Source of the DNA: Acidobacteriota bacterium
Lineage (GTDB): Bacteria > Acidobacteriota > Vicinamibacteria > Marinacidobacterales > SMYC01
DNA length: 64,000 nucleotides
Direction of reading: 5' to 3'
Assembly: GCA_004356105.1 (NCBI GenBank)
Contig: SMYC01000152.1
Location: forward strand, 1 to 64,000
Shown: positions 37,578 to 49,531 of the stretch, one piece after another
How the letters are laid out: each line of letters starts with the position of its first letter
Numbering within the stretch: position 1 is the first letter of the stretch
Program-made: the position numbers and the translations under genes
Notes under the pieces: model-generated
Database searches by the model: none
Seen by the model: the letters and a program-made list of their open reading frames with translations, nothing else
What the model was told of the DNA's origin: nothing

Positions 37578-38461
37578 GAGACCCTCACGAGCGCACGGAG
37601 CTTGGCGCTCCTCGCGCGGGGATTGTCCGCTATCGCCTCGGCGTCCGGAACGACGGGTTTTCTCGTGAGCACGTCATAGCGGATATCGGCGGCCGACGAA
37701 CGGAACGCGTGTTTCACGGCGCGGTCCTCGAGCGAGTGATACGAGATCACGACCACGCGTCCGCCAGGCCGTAAGCGGCCGGGCGCTTGCTCCAAGAAGA
37801 GATCGAGCGCAGCCAGTTCTTGATTGACGGCGATACGAAGCGCTTGAAAAGTGCGGGTCGCGGGATCGATCCCCCGGCGCCTAGGACCGAGAACCGAGAC
37901 GACGGCGGCGCGGAGCTGTTTCGTTGTGTGGATGGGCCGCCTTTGCACGATGCGGCGCGCAATGGCTCGCGAGCGGCGCTCTTCACCATATTCGTAGAGG
38001 AGGTCCGCGAGCTGATCGTCGGGAAGCTGGTTGACGAGATCCGCGGCTGTAAGTCCATCATCGCTATCGAAGCGCATGTCGAGCGCGCCGTCGAGCGTGA
38101 AGGAAAACCCTCGATCTGGATCGCCGAGCTGATCGCTCGAAAGCCCCAAGTCAGCGATGATGCCATCGACTTCCTTGGTCCCGTGTTCGTCCAGATGCGC
38201 GCCCAGCTCCGCGAAGGAGCCCGAGATGAACCGCAAACGCCCGGCCTCCTCCGCGAGCTTCTTCGAGCTCCGATAGATCGCTGCCCGGTCGCGATCGAAG
38301 GCCAAGACCCGGCCGTTGGGGGCGCTCGCACGCAAGATGGCCTCGGTATGGCCACCGCCACCGAGCGTCGCATCGACATAGATGCCGCCGTCTCGTGGAT
38401 TGAGAAACCGGATGACCTCTCCGAGCAGAACAGGTCTATGTGTCGAGACGTCTCGTTCCAT
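37574..38461 (-). CDS. rsmH: 16S rRNA (cytosine-1402-N4)-methyltransferase RsmH (MraW)
   Basis: RsmH methylates C1402 in the ribosomal P site using SAM. The 295 residues carry the motif I DATLGGGGHTEAIL, IIADLGLSSDQLGDPDRGFSF, and the C-terminal VVISYHSLEDRAVKH. The ATG at 38461 (MERDVSTHRPVLLGEV) matches the family N-terminus; the TTG at 38518 in the track would add 19 residues and cannot be excluded. Confidence 0.96.
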   Translation of the reverse strand: MERDVSTHRPVLLGEVIRFLNPRDGGIYVDATLGGGGHTEAILRASAPNGRVLAFDRDRAAIYRSSKKLAEEAGRLRFISGSFAELGAHLDEHGTKEVDGIIADLGLSSDQLGDPDRGFSFTLDGALDMRFDSDDGLTAADLVNQLPDDQLADLLYEYGEERRSRAIARRIVQRRPIHTTKQLRAAVVSVLGPRRRGIDPATRTFQALRIAVNQELAALDLFLEQAPGRLRPGGRVVVISYHSLEDRAVKHAFRSSAADIRYDVLTRKPVVPDAEAIADNPRARSAKLRALVRVS

Positions 38462-38539
38462 CACAGATTCGCTCTCGGATGCGAACCACGCGCCTACTGC
38501 CAGTTTCCCCACGGCCAAACCTTCTCTCTCTGTTCCATG

Positions 38540-38980
38540 TCAGATGTCGAACTCCGCCATGGCACGTTGATCGTCCTCACCGAACGGCTCACCGCGAATC
38601 TGCTCCGCCAGATAGTCGTGATTCCAAACCTCCAAGTGGTCCTGCATTCCCAGTACGTCGACACTTCCCTTCATCTGGGCGGATTCTCGAAGCTGCGCGG
38701 GGATGACGAGCCGGCCCTGTTTGTCGAGTGTGGTAGCCTGTCCAAAGAAATGAACACGTTTCAAGAGCTTCTGTTTCGTGGGGTGGAAATCGGGCATCCC
38801 GCAGAGCTTTCTCTCGAACTCGGCCCAGGACTCCATGGGGTAAATGCGAACGTTGTCGCCGCTCAAGCTGGTGACGAAAACGTCCAACCCAAAATTCGTC
38901 TCGATGAGCTGCAAGAAGCTCGTCGGAATTTTGAGTCGACCCTTTTCATCGACCCGAGCAGGATGATTACCCCGGAGCAA
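38540..38980 (-). CDS. mraZ: Transcriptional regulator MraZ
   Basis: MraZ is a SpoVT/AbrB-fold DNA-binding protein that represses its own dcw promoter. Both half-domains are visible (ARVDEKGRLKIP and LDKQGRLVIPAQLRE). The family start is MLRGNHPARVDEKG, which fits the TTG at 38980, eight bases after GGGGGAGG; the 39070 start in the track runs through the promoter leader. The product is 146 residues, a normal length. Candidate MraZ boxes lie just upstream. Confidence 0.95.
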   Translation of the reverse strand: MLRGNHPARVDEKGRLKIPTSFLQLIETNFGLDVFVTSLSGDNVRIYPMESWAEFERKLCGMPDFHPTKQKLLKRVHFFGQATTLDKQGRLVIPAQLRESAQMKGSVDVLGMQDHLEVWNHDYLAEQIRGEPFGEDDQRAMAEFDI

Positions 38981-39040
38981 TGTAAAGACCTCCCCCCCGG
39001 CCCTCGTCGAAACTCCCACCGACCGGCCAGATTTGTTACT

Positions 39041-39070
39041 TCTCTGCCACTTTATTCCATTTTGATCCAC
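39041..39070 (-). promoter_or_regulatory. Three MraZ-box repeats in the dcw leader
   Basis: Read on the minus strand, GTGGATCAAA, ATGGAATAAA and GTGGCAGAGA follow each other with an exact 10-bp period. The TGGN repeat at this period is the known MraZ recognition pattern. The boxes lie immediately downstream of the -10 element, where bound MraZ would block transcription of the whole cluster. Confidence 0.85.
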
Positions 39071-39074
39071 TACG

Positions 39075-39104
39075 ATCCTAAAATAGCCACCACCTTAATG
39101 TCAA
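39075..39104 (-). promoter_or_regulatory. Sigma-70 promoter of the dcw cluster (Pmra)
   Basis: On the minus strand a perfect -35 TTGACA (39104-39099) is followed after 18 bp by TAGGAT (39080-39075). It is placed directly upstream of the MraZ boxes and about 95 bp before the mraZ start. Confidence 0.8.
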
Positions 39105-39218
39105 GAAGCATTTAAAGGGGTTCAGGTCCACCGAGACCCCTATATCTAGCGTAGTGTTTTCCCAACGTTTGGAGTCACGCAGACTCCGATCGTGTTGTAG
39201 TAAGATTCGTGAGGTTCC

Positions 39219-40277
39219 ATGAAAGCAGGCATCGTCGGCTTCGACGGAGTAGGAAAGCGCACACTCTTTGCGCTTCTTACCCAAGTCACGGGTGCGGCCA
39301 CGTCGCGCGTCGAGCAAATGGGCATGCTTCGCATCCCTGACGAAAGGCTCGAGGAGTTAACAAGGCTCCACGAGTCGAGGAAGACAACCGCAGCGACCAT
39401 CGAGTTCGTTCTCCTTCCGAGCCTCGTCAAAGGCCGCGCCGACAAGCTCGACGTGAGCAGCTTGCGCAATGTCGATGTGCTCGTCCATGTCGTGCGCGCT
39501 TTCGAAGAGCCTTCCGTGCCTCACCCCGAAGGCAGCGTCGACGCCGCACGCGACCTCGAGCTCATGGAGCTCGAGCTCACCCTCTCCGATCTCGCCGTGG
39601 TGGAAAAACGTTACGAGAAAATGAAAGCGGATACGAAGAAAGGCCGTCCGACAGATGCGCACGAGCTCAAAGCACTCGAGCAGGCCACGAAGGCGCTTTC
39701 CGACGGCCGGCCGCTACGCGCCGCACTCTCCGCCGAAGATCGCGACCGGCTTCGAGGCTACGCGCTCTTGACGGCGAAGCCCCTGCTCGCGGTCGTCAAT
39801 GTCGGCGAGGACGAAGCCAGCGGTTCCGCTCTCACCAAGAAGCTGGGTCTGACCGATTGGGCCGGTGCTCCAGGTTTCGCGCTGACCTACGTCTCGGCGC
39901 GCATCGAGAGCGAGATCGCGGAGCTCGGGCCCGAGGACGCCAAGACGTTTCGCGACGATCTAGGCCTCTCCAACGGGATGGCCGAGCGCGTCGTTCGAGC
40001 CGCTTTCGATCTGCTCGATGTCATCACCTTCTACACAGCGAGCGACATCGAATCACGAGCCTGGATTATTCCGCGCGATACAAAAGCGGCCAAGGCGGCA
40101 GGCACGATCCACAGTGATATGGAACGCGGCTACATTCGAGCCGAAGTGGTGCACTACGATGTTCTCGTCCGCGAAGGCTCTTGGAACGTGTGCCGCGACA
40201 AGGGTCTATTGCGCCTCGAAGGAAAAGAATATCCCATCGCCGAAGCGGATGTGGTGTACTTTCGCTTCAACGTTTGA
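39219..40277 (+). CDS. Degenerate YchF/Obg-like protein (DUF933/TGS C-terminal domain)
   Basis: The 352-residue protein is collinear with YchF, the ribosome-binding P-loop ATPase, and its C-terminal TGS-like domain is well kept (VITFYTASDIESRAWIIP, GTIHSDMERGYIRAEVV). The nucleotide site is altered: the P-loop reads GFDGVGKRT, and the switch-II DxxG before LVKG is replaced by LLPS in LLPSLVKGRAD. ATP hydrolysis may be impaired. A second, canonical ychF elsewhere in the genome is expected. It starts 115 bp from the divergent dcw promoter. Confidence 0.8.
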   Translation: MKAGIVGFDGVGKRTLFALLTQVTGAATSRVEQMGMLRIPDERLEELTRLHESRKTTAATIEFVLLPSLVKGRADKLDVSSLRNVDVLVHVVRAFEEPSVPHPEGSVDAARDLELMELELTLSDLAVVEKRYEKMKADTKKGRPTDAHELKALEQATKALSDGRPLRAALSAEDRDRLRGYALLTAKPLLAVVNVGEDEASGSALTKKLGLTDWAGAPGFALTYVSARIESEIAELGPEDAKTFRDDLGLSNGMAERVVRAAFDLLDVITFYTASDIESRAWIIPRDTKAAKAAGTIHSDMERGYIRAEVVHYDVLVREGSWNVCRDKGLLRLEGKEYPIAEADVVYFRFNV

Positions 40278-40291
40278 AGGCTGTTAAAAGC

Positions 40292-40429
40292 GATCAATAT
40301 TAAGAAAGCGTAACGCAAAGGCGCAAAGTCGCAAAGGCGCAAAGAAGAAAAAGAAGCTGAGAAGCAGAGAGAGTATCTTACGGTTTTTTTTCTTTGCTAC
40401 TTTGCGTTACGCTTTTCTTATTATTGATC
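40292..40429. repeat. Long inverted repeat with internal CGCAAAGG tandem copies
   Basis: Arms of about 29 bp (left starting GATCAATATTAAGAAAGCG, right ending TTATTATTGATC) form an almost perfect inverted repeat separated by about 80 bases. The inner end of the left arm continues as four tandem copies of CGCAAAGN. A T-rich run precedes the right arm. It could act as a terminator or be a non-autonomous mobile element. Confidence 0.7.
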
Positions 40430-40467
40430 CTTGCGCCTTTTTCTTGTTTTGAGAGCGGACCTAGAGC

Positions 40468-41457
40468 ATGAAGCTGGTTGTTCAGATTCCTTGTTTGAAT
40501 GAGGCGGGGACGCTTCCGGAGACGCTTGCGGAGATTCCGCGGCATATCGACGGTATCGACGAGATTGAGATTCTGCTGCTCGATGATGGGTCGACGGACG
40601 GGTCGGCAGAGGTTGCGCGCCAGCACGGCGTGGATCATGTGGTGCGATCGACTCGGAGCCGGGGTCTTGCGGCGACGTTCAAGGCCGGGATCGATGCGGC
40701 GCTCGAGCTTGGGGCGGACATCGTCGTCAATACCGACGGGGACAACCAATATCCTGGTTCGGCCATCACGGCGCTGGTCGGGCCGATATTGCGCGGCGAG
40801 GCCGACATGGTGGTCGGCGACCGCCAAGTGGCGAGCGTCGAACATTTTTCCTTCACCAAGAAGAAGCTTCAGGCGCTCGGAAGCTGGGTCGTGCGGCAAG
40901 TCTCGGGGACCGACGTGCCCGACACGACGAGCGGCTTTCGCGCTTTTACACGCCAGACGGCGCAGCGTTTGAACCTCGTTTCCGACTACACCTATACGCT
41001 CGAGACGATCATCCAGGCGGGTAAAAAAAAGCTCGCTATCGCTTACGTTCCTATCGAAGCGCGCCAAACCCGGCCGAGCCGCCTCATTCGCTCGAACTGG
41101 GACTACGTGAAGCGATCGGCTTCGACCATTATCCGCATCTACGCGATGTTCGAGCCGCTCAAATTCTTCAGCTATGTCAGCGCGGCCTTCATCGTGCCCG
41201 GCATCGCTCTCGGGCTACGATATCTTTATTTTCGAGAAGTCCTCGGTGAGGGACAAGGCCACGTCCAGTCCGTAGTGCTCGCCGGCGTTCTCCTGATCCT
41301 CGGTTTCATGATCTTCCTCATCGGTCTCGTAGCGGATATCAACGCGTCGTCGAGACGGCTCCTCGAAGAAGTGCTCTATCGTCAGCGCGTGCTCGACGAC
41401 CGGCTAATTGCGGAGGCCAAGAACCGGGAACGAGAGCATCAGGAAACCCATCTATGA
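40468..41457 (+). CDS. Family 2 glycosyltransferase, polyprenyl-phosphate sugar synthase type
   Basis: The 329-residue enzyme has a GT2 domain (VQIPCLNEAGTLPETL, LLLDDGSTDGSAEVA, VNTDGDNQYPGSAI with the DxD-like motif) and two C-terminal membrane helices (ISAAFIVPGIALG-like and VVLAGVLLILGFMIFLIGLV). This layout matches DPM1/GtrB-type enzymes that charge undecaprenyl or dolichyl phosphate with a sugar. Its stop overlaps the next gene start as ATGA, and the two glycosyltransferases are probably one operon. The sugar cannot be predicted. Confidence 0.88.
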   Translation: MKLVVQIPCLNEAGTLPETLAEIPRHIDGIDEIEILLLDDGSTDGSAEVARQHGVDHVVRSTRSRGLAATFKAGIDAALELGADIVVNTDGDNQYPGSAITALVGPILRGEADMVVGDRQVASVEHFSFTKKKLQALGSWVVRQVSGTDVPDTTSGFRAFTRQTAQRLNLVSDYTYTLETIIQAGKKKLAIAYVPIEARQTRPSRLIRSNWDYVKRSASTIIRIYAMFEPLKFFSYVSAAFIVPGIALGLRYLYFREVLGEGQGHVQSVVLAGVLLILGFMIFLIGLVADINASSRRLLEEVLYRQRVLDDRLIAEAKNREREHQETHL

Positions 41458-42326
41458 CGATCGTCGAGCGGACGAGTGTTCTCATCCCCGCCTTCGAAGA
41501 AGAAAGCGTCATCGCTAACGTCATCGCCGAGATCCAGAGCCTCGGCAACTGGAAAGAGATCGTCGTCGTCGATGACGGCTCCTCCGACCAGACCGCGGTG
41601 CGAGCCGAAAAGGCAGGTGCCAAAGTCGTACGCCACCCCTATAACAAAGGCAACGGCGCCGCGGTCAAGAGTGCTCTGCGCGCCGCCTGCGGGGAGTTCG
41701 TCCTGCTGATGGACGCGGACGGACAGCACCCGCCGAAAGAGATCGAAAAACTGATGGCGAAGCTTCCCGAATATGACCTCGCTGTCGGAGCGCGATCTTT
41801 CGGCGACCGGGCGACGCTTTCGAGAGGCCTCGGAAACGCCGCGCTCAACCGCTTCGCCACGATGCTCTCGGGCTTCAAGATTCAGGATCTGACTTCCGGT
41901 TTTCGCGCGGCGCGGCGCGATCGAATCCGCGAGTTCATCCACTTGTTCCCAAACGGCTTCAGCTATCCGGCTACGAGCACGCTCGCTTTCATCAAAGCCG
42001 GCTACAGCGTGTGCTTCGTCCCCATCGAAGGCAAGAAACGCGAGGGCAAGGAAAAGAGCAAGATGCGTCCCTCCCGTGAAGGCTGGCGTTTCGTCATGCT
42101 CATCCTGCGAATGATCACGCTCTTCAGCCCTCTCAGGATCTTTTTTCCCATAGCGCTCACGTTCTTCATCGTCGGCGCGGGCTACATGGTCTACACCATC
42201 ATCGACGAGATGCACGTCACCAATTCGTCGGTGCTTCTATTGACGGGCTCGGCGGTGCTGTTTCTGTTCGGCCTTCTCTCGGAGCAGATCGCGGCGCTTC
42301 GCTTCGAGAAGACCCATCGGGACTGA
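41454..42326 (+). CDS. Second family 2 glycosyltransferase with two C-terminal membrane helices
   Basis: The 290-residue protein has the GT2 motifs VLIPAFEEESVIANV, IVVVDDGSSDQTAV, NKGNGAAVKSALRAA and LLMDADGQHPP, then two membrane helices (IFFPIALTFFIVGAGYMVY and VLLLTGSAVLFLFGLLSEQ). It is similar in design to the preceding gene but distinct in sequence, so the pair may make two lipid-linked sugars or act in sequence on one glycan. It ends 123 bp from the convergent topoisomerase gene. Confidence 0.88.
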   Translation: MTIVERTSVLIPAFEEESVIANVIAEIQSLGNWKEIVVVDDGSSDQTAVRAEKAGAKVVRHPYNKGNGAAVKSALRAACGEFVLLMDADGQHPPKEIEKLMAKLPEYDLAVGARSFGDRATLSRGLGNAALNRFATMLSGFKIQDLTSGFRAARRDRIREFIHLFPNGFSYPATSTLAFIKAGYSVCFVPIEGKKREGKEKSKMRPSREGWRFVMLILRMITLFSPLRIFFPIALTFFIVGAGYMVYTIIDEMHVTNSSVLLLTGSAVLFLFGLLSEQIAALRFEKTHRD

Positions 42327-42449
42327 GATGGCCCACCGGCTTCTCCCACGTTCCTGAGACGGACTGTCCTCGCACTTGAAGCTCGAGCGCGCTAGAAGCC
42401 GAGCACCAGAAAGAGAAAGAACGGGGCTGACAGGTGCCACAGGCCGATT

Positions 42450-46906
<4,457 letters not shown>

Positions 46907-47008
46907 CGGGCCCGTTGCCTCCTATTTCCAACACTAAGGTAGAGAAAAGAACCCAAAGACGCAAGTAGAGAATGCTTACACCGACAAAATCACCGTTAAA
47001 AGAAGAGC

Positions 47009-47030
47009 AAGAGATCAATGTTGATCTCTT
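47009..47030 (-). terminator. Hairpin between the Yip1 gene and the topoisomerase operon
   Basis: AAGAGATCAA pairs with TTGATCTCTT around a two-base centre, a near-perfect 22-bp palindrome. On the minus strand it lies 11 bp after the Yip1-family stop and is followed by a weak T-rich tract (GCTCTTCTTTT). It may be an attenuator, a terminator or an operator for the topoisomerase genes. Confidence 0.5.
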
Positions 47031-47040
47031 CGAAACGTTG

Positions 47041-47604
47041 CTAGGAGAAGAGAGCACGGAAGAGCATGAGCGAGCCTATCATCGCGAAGAACACGAGAAA
47101 GAGAAACAAGCTGATGCCGGCAAGGAGTGCTATGACGGCTGCGGCTCGTGGACGTGAGAGGGCGCCTACGCATTCGAGCGTGAGGCCGGCAATGACCGCG
47201 AGGTAGACGAGCGCAAAGAAACCTAGAAAAGGTCCGATGATCGGAACGGCTTGCACCCACTGGACCGGTGCGGCCAGCCCGAGCGGACGATAGAGAGCGA
47301 GAAAGCTCGCCGAGCCTCCGAAGAGTCGCGAGAGGATACTGAGAAGACCGACGAACACGAAAGACAACAACGTCACGAGGATCGGTCCGAAGATGAGCGT
47401 TTCGAAACTATAGCGGCCGGCACCGATCGCGAGCCCCGAAACGGCAAAGAAAATCAGTGCAGGGAGGAGCGCGTCTTCATCTTTGGAGACGACGCGAATG
47501 GCGTCGGTATCGAGCTGCAAGATTTGGATACTTTGCTGAAGATAGTTACCGAAATCCATGCGCTCGCCTTGCTCCGATTCGGACCGCGTCTGTTCAGCGA
47601 TCAT
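47041..47604 (-). CDS. Yip1-family integral membrane protein
   Basis: The 187-residue protein has about five hydrophobic helices after a polar N-terminus and matches the Yip1/YIF1 membrane family in layout ([35 protein letters not shown]). Bacterial members have no established function. The ATG at 47604 overlaps the stop of the broken SDR gene as ATGA; a second Met at residue 16 (MDFGNYLQQ) is an alternative start. Confidence 0.7.
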   Translation of the reverse strand: MIAEQTRSESEQGERMDFGNYLQQSIQILQLDTDAIRVVSKDEDALLPALIFFAVSGLAIGAGRYSFETLIFGPILVTLLSFVFVGLLSILSRLFGGSASFLALYRPLGLAAPVQWVQAVPIIGPFLGFFALVYLAVIAGLTLECVGALSRPRAAAVIALLAGISLFLFLVFFAMIGSLMLFRALFS

Positions 47605-47995
47605 GAGCCTATTTCTTTCAAGACCGTCACCAGGTTCAGGAGGCCTACACTTACGCCGCCATCGACGAACAGTACTTGCCCCGTAATATAGCTCGCTTCG
47701 TCGCTGGCCAGGAAGAGCATCGCTTTTGCGATCTCATCGGGCTCGGCAATCCTGCCGAGCGGAATGCGCTGGAGGAGCTTGGACCGTACGTTGTCAGGGA
47801 TTCTAGCCACCATCCTTGTATTGGTGAACCCAGGCGCGACCGCGTTGACGCGAACACGTCTCGAGCGTAAGCCGAGAGGCTGCGAATGTCATTCAAGGCA
47901 ACTTTCGCGCCCTCTTCCGCAAATAACAGCGCGGCGGCGCGCCCGATGCCGGAAGCCGCACCCGTATTAAGGGCCGTTTTGCCCGCAAGACGCAT
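47601..47995 (-). pseudogene. Short-chain dehydrogenase/reductase pseudogene with a large internal deletion
   Basis: The 5' part encodes a normal SDR N-terminus (MRLAGKTALNTGAASGIGRA, TGxxxGIG motif) up to KVALNDI. The sequence then jumps, in another frame, to [16 protein letters not shown] and a normal C-terminus ([23 protein letters not shown]). About 130 residues, including the catalytic YxxxK, are missing, and the two parts are out of frame. The track reports the halves as separate ORFs (47651-47995 and 47601-47813). The parent was FabG-like. Confidence 0.88.
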
Positions 47996-48076
47996 GTCCG
48001 AAATCGGCCTCCAAATTTTGGGAAGCCCTATCCTATCAGAAACGTAGGACTCGGCGGCTATGAAAGGTGCGTAAAA

Positions 48077-48118
48077 GATACACCAGACGCCGATTAGGTG
48101 TCTCTTATGCGATACACC
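48077..48118 (+). promoter_or_regulatory. Three half-sites upstream of lpxC, candidate sigma-54 enhancer (UAS)
   Basis: GATACACC occurs at 48077-48084 and 48111-48118, with the inverted copy GGTGTCTC (one mismatch) at 48097-48104 between them. The second and third half-sites form an AGGTGT-N12-ACACCT inverted repeat. They lie about 80-120 bp upstream of the -24/-12 element, the usual distance for an enhancer-binding protein. Confidence 0.55.
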
Positions 48119-48195
48119 TCCTGACCGCGAAGATGCGATAAGCTATTAAACCTTGTCGTAGCTACTATTTGCACGTGCACGGCAAGCTCGCCGCC

Positions 48196-48211
48196 TGGCA
48201 TGATAGTTGCT
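48196..48211 (+). promoter_or_regulatory. Sigma-54 (-24/-12) promoter of lpxC
   Basis: TGGCATGATAGTTGCT matches TGGCACG-N4-TTGCW with one mismatch (T for C) and exact 12-base spacing between GG and GC. The predicted start near 48222 gives a leader of about 18 bases before the ATG at 48240. Confidence 0.65.
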
Positions 48212-48239
48212 TATAGGGACCCCGGAACGTCAGATACGA

Positions 48240-49193
48240 ATGCAAAAGCAAACAACCCTCAAAGAAATCACCAGCTGCGTCGGGATCGGCCTTCATTCTG
48301 GCCGAAGAGTCGAGCTCACGCTCAAGCCAGCACCCGCCGATAGCGGCATCGTCTTTCGACGCGTGGATTTGCCTGACATGCCTGACATGCCTGACATGGA
48401 TGACATGGCTGACATGCCCGATAGGGACATCCCTGCCACGATGGAGCATCTTTCCCATATCAATCATGCCACGTGCCTCGCGCGGGATAACGTGCGGATC
48501 GAGACCGTCGAGCACCTGCTAGCCGCGTTTCGCGCGCTTGGCGTCGACAACGTGATCGTAGAGCTCGACGGCGCCGAAGTACCCATCATGGACGGAAGCG
48601 CGGCGGCGTTCATTTATCTCATTCATGAGGCGGGCATTCGAAAACTCACGATGCCTCGTTCCGTCATCAAGCTCAAGAGTCCGATCTCCGTGACGGATGG
48701 AGGACGTTTTGTCGCAGCCTATCCTTCGGATAAGTTCAAGGTCAGCTACACGATCAACTTCGCGCACCCTCTTCTCCGGCACCAGGAATATTCGACGGAG
48801 ATCAACGAAACCAGCTTCATCGAAGAAATCGCTCCCGCACGGACTTTTGGATTTCTGAAGGACGTCGAGCTCATGCGGCAACGGGGCCTCGCCCTGGGTG
48901 GCTCGCTCGATAACGCCGTGGTTCTCGGTGAGACCGGTGTTCTGAACAATCCCTTGCGTTTCCCTGACGAGTTCGTACGTCACAAGATTCTCGATTTGCT
49001 CGGCGACCTCGTATTGCTCGGCAAACCGCTCCAGGCCCATGTCGTCGCGATGCGCGCCGGCCACGAGCTTCACACGAGACTCGTCAAGGCCATCCTAGAG
49101 ACACCGGATAGCTGGGAGCTCGTCACGGAGCCCACGCTAGCGCCGTTTGCCCCCAAAGTCGCCCAGCCGCTACTCGCCCGCACGTCCCGCTAA
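48240..49193 (+). CDS. lpxC: UDP-3-O-acyl-N-acetylglucosamine deacetylase LpxC
   Basis: LpxC catalyses the committed step of lipid A synthesis. Zinc and catalytic motifs are present: VEHLLAAF, EVPIMDGSAAAFI, ISxARTFGF-like IAPARTFGFLKDVE, EFVRHKILDLLGDL and RAGHELHTRL. The start is ATG at 48240 (MQKQTTLKEI); the TTG at 48207 in the track lies inside the sigma-54 promoter. Residues 45-59 are five copies of a xDM triplet coded by a 9-bp tandem repeat, inserted in a loop between the first two strands and the first zinc ligand. The product has 317 residues. Confidence 0.96.
   Translation: MQKQTTLKEITSCVGIGLHSGRRVELTLKPAPADSGIVFRRVDLPDMPDMPDMDDMADMPDRDIPATMEHLSHINHATCLARDNVRIETVEHLLAAFRALGVDNVIVELDGAEVPIMDGSAAAFIYLIHEAGIRKLTMPRSVIKLKSPISVTDGGRFVAAYPSDKFKVSYTINFAHPLLRHQEYSTEINETSFIEEIAPARTFGFLKDVELMRQRGLALGGSLDNAVVLGETGVLNNPLRFPDEFVRHKILDLLGDLVLLGKPLQAHVVAMRAGHELHTRLVKAILETPDSWELVTEPTLAPFAPKVAQPLLARTSR
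48372..48416 (+). repeat. In-frame 9-bp minisatellite in lpxC
   Basis: Three perfect copies of CCTGACATG are followed by GATGACATG and GCTGACATG. They encode PDM-PDM-PDM-DDM-ADM. Because the unit is a multiple of three, copy changes would keep the frame. Confidence 0.9.
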
Positions 49194-49318
49194 CCCCGCC
49201 CTTGGTTCCGAAATTCCGGATTTTCCTCTGCGTCCTCTGGTCTCTGCGGTTCAAAACGCTTTCAGGTTTACCTGGCGAGATCTAGATCTAGAAAATAGCC
49301 CCCCTAGTCAGGCAATGG
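49194..49318. other. Intergenic region after lpxC
   Basis: No gene is seen. It contains a CTCTGCG/CTCTGGTCTCTGCGG repeat at 49225-49251 (reverse complement CGCAGAG...), related to CGCAGAGG copies at about 57011-57026 and to CGCAAAGG copies at 40314-40345, and a tandem AGATCT repeat at 49279-49291. Confidence 0.5.
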
Positions 49319-49528
49319 AGCCGTAGCGCTCGCTGCCCGAAATGCAAAAAGCAAGGAGAGGTGGGGATAGGAGGAGAGGTGGGGATAAAAGACAGAACAG
49401 ATCTTTGCTTTATCCCCATATCCCCGTTTTTATCCCCACCTCCCCTTGCTTTTTGCGGCCTCGAAGTCAAAGAGTGGATCTCGAGGCCGCTCCGGTCTCT
49501 ACCAGTGAAGCCGTAGCGCTGAGCTGGC
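49319..49528. repeat. GGGGATA hairpin element, copy 1, with a dprA 3' fragment
   Basis: An AGCCGTAGCGCTCGCTGCCC segment precedes a hairpin of about 113 nt (49344-49456), whose arms carry GGAGAGGTGGGGATA repeats and end in GCAAAAAGCAAGG/CCTTGCTTTTTGC. After it comes GCGGCCTCGAAGTCAAAG and about 45 more bases closely matching the end of dprA (63355-63419), then a second GCCGTAGCGCT. The same hairpin stands directly after dprA (copy 2). It could terminate both the lpxC and the convergent DUF1573 transcripts. Confidence 0.85.
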
Positions 49529-49531
49529 AGA

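Noticed and set aside
48372-48416. CRISPR array
   Set aside because: The repeats are 9 bp, contiguous and in frame within lpxC, with no spacers. The CCACCAAA and CGCAAAGG arrays fail for the same reason.
49207-49343. Promoter or gene in the spacer after lpxC
   Set aside because: Only repeat sequence and restriction-site-like tandem AGATCT words were seen; no -35/-10 pair of useful quality.
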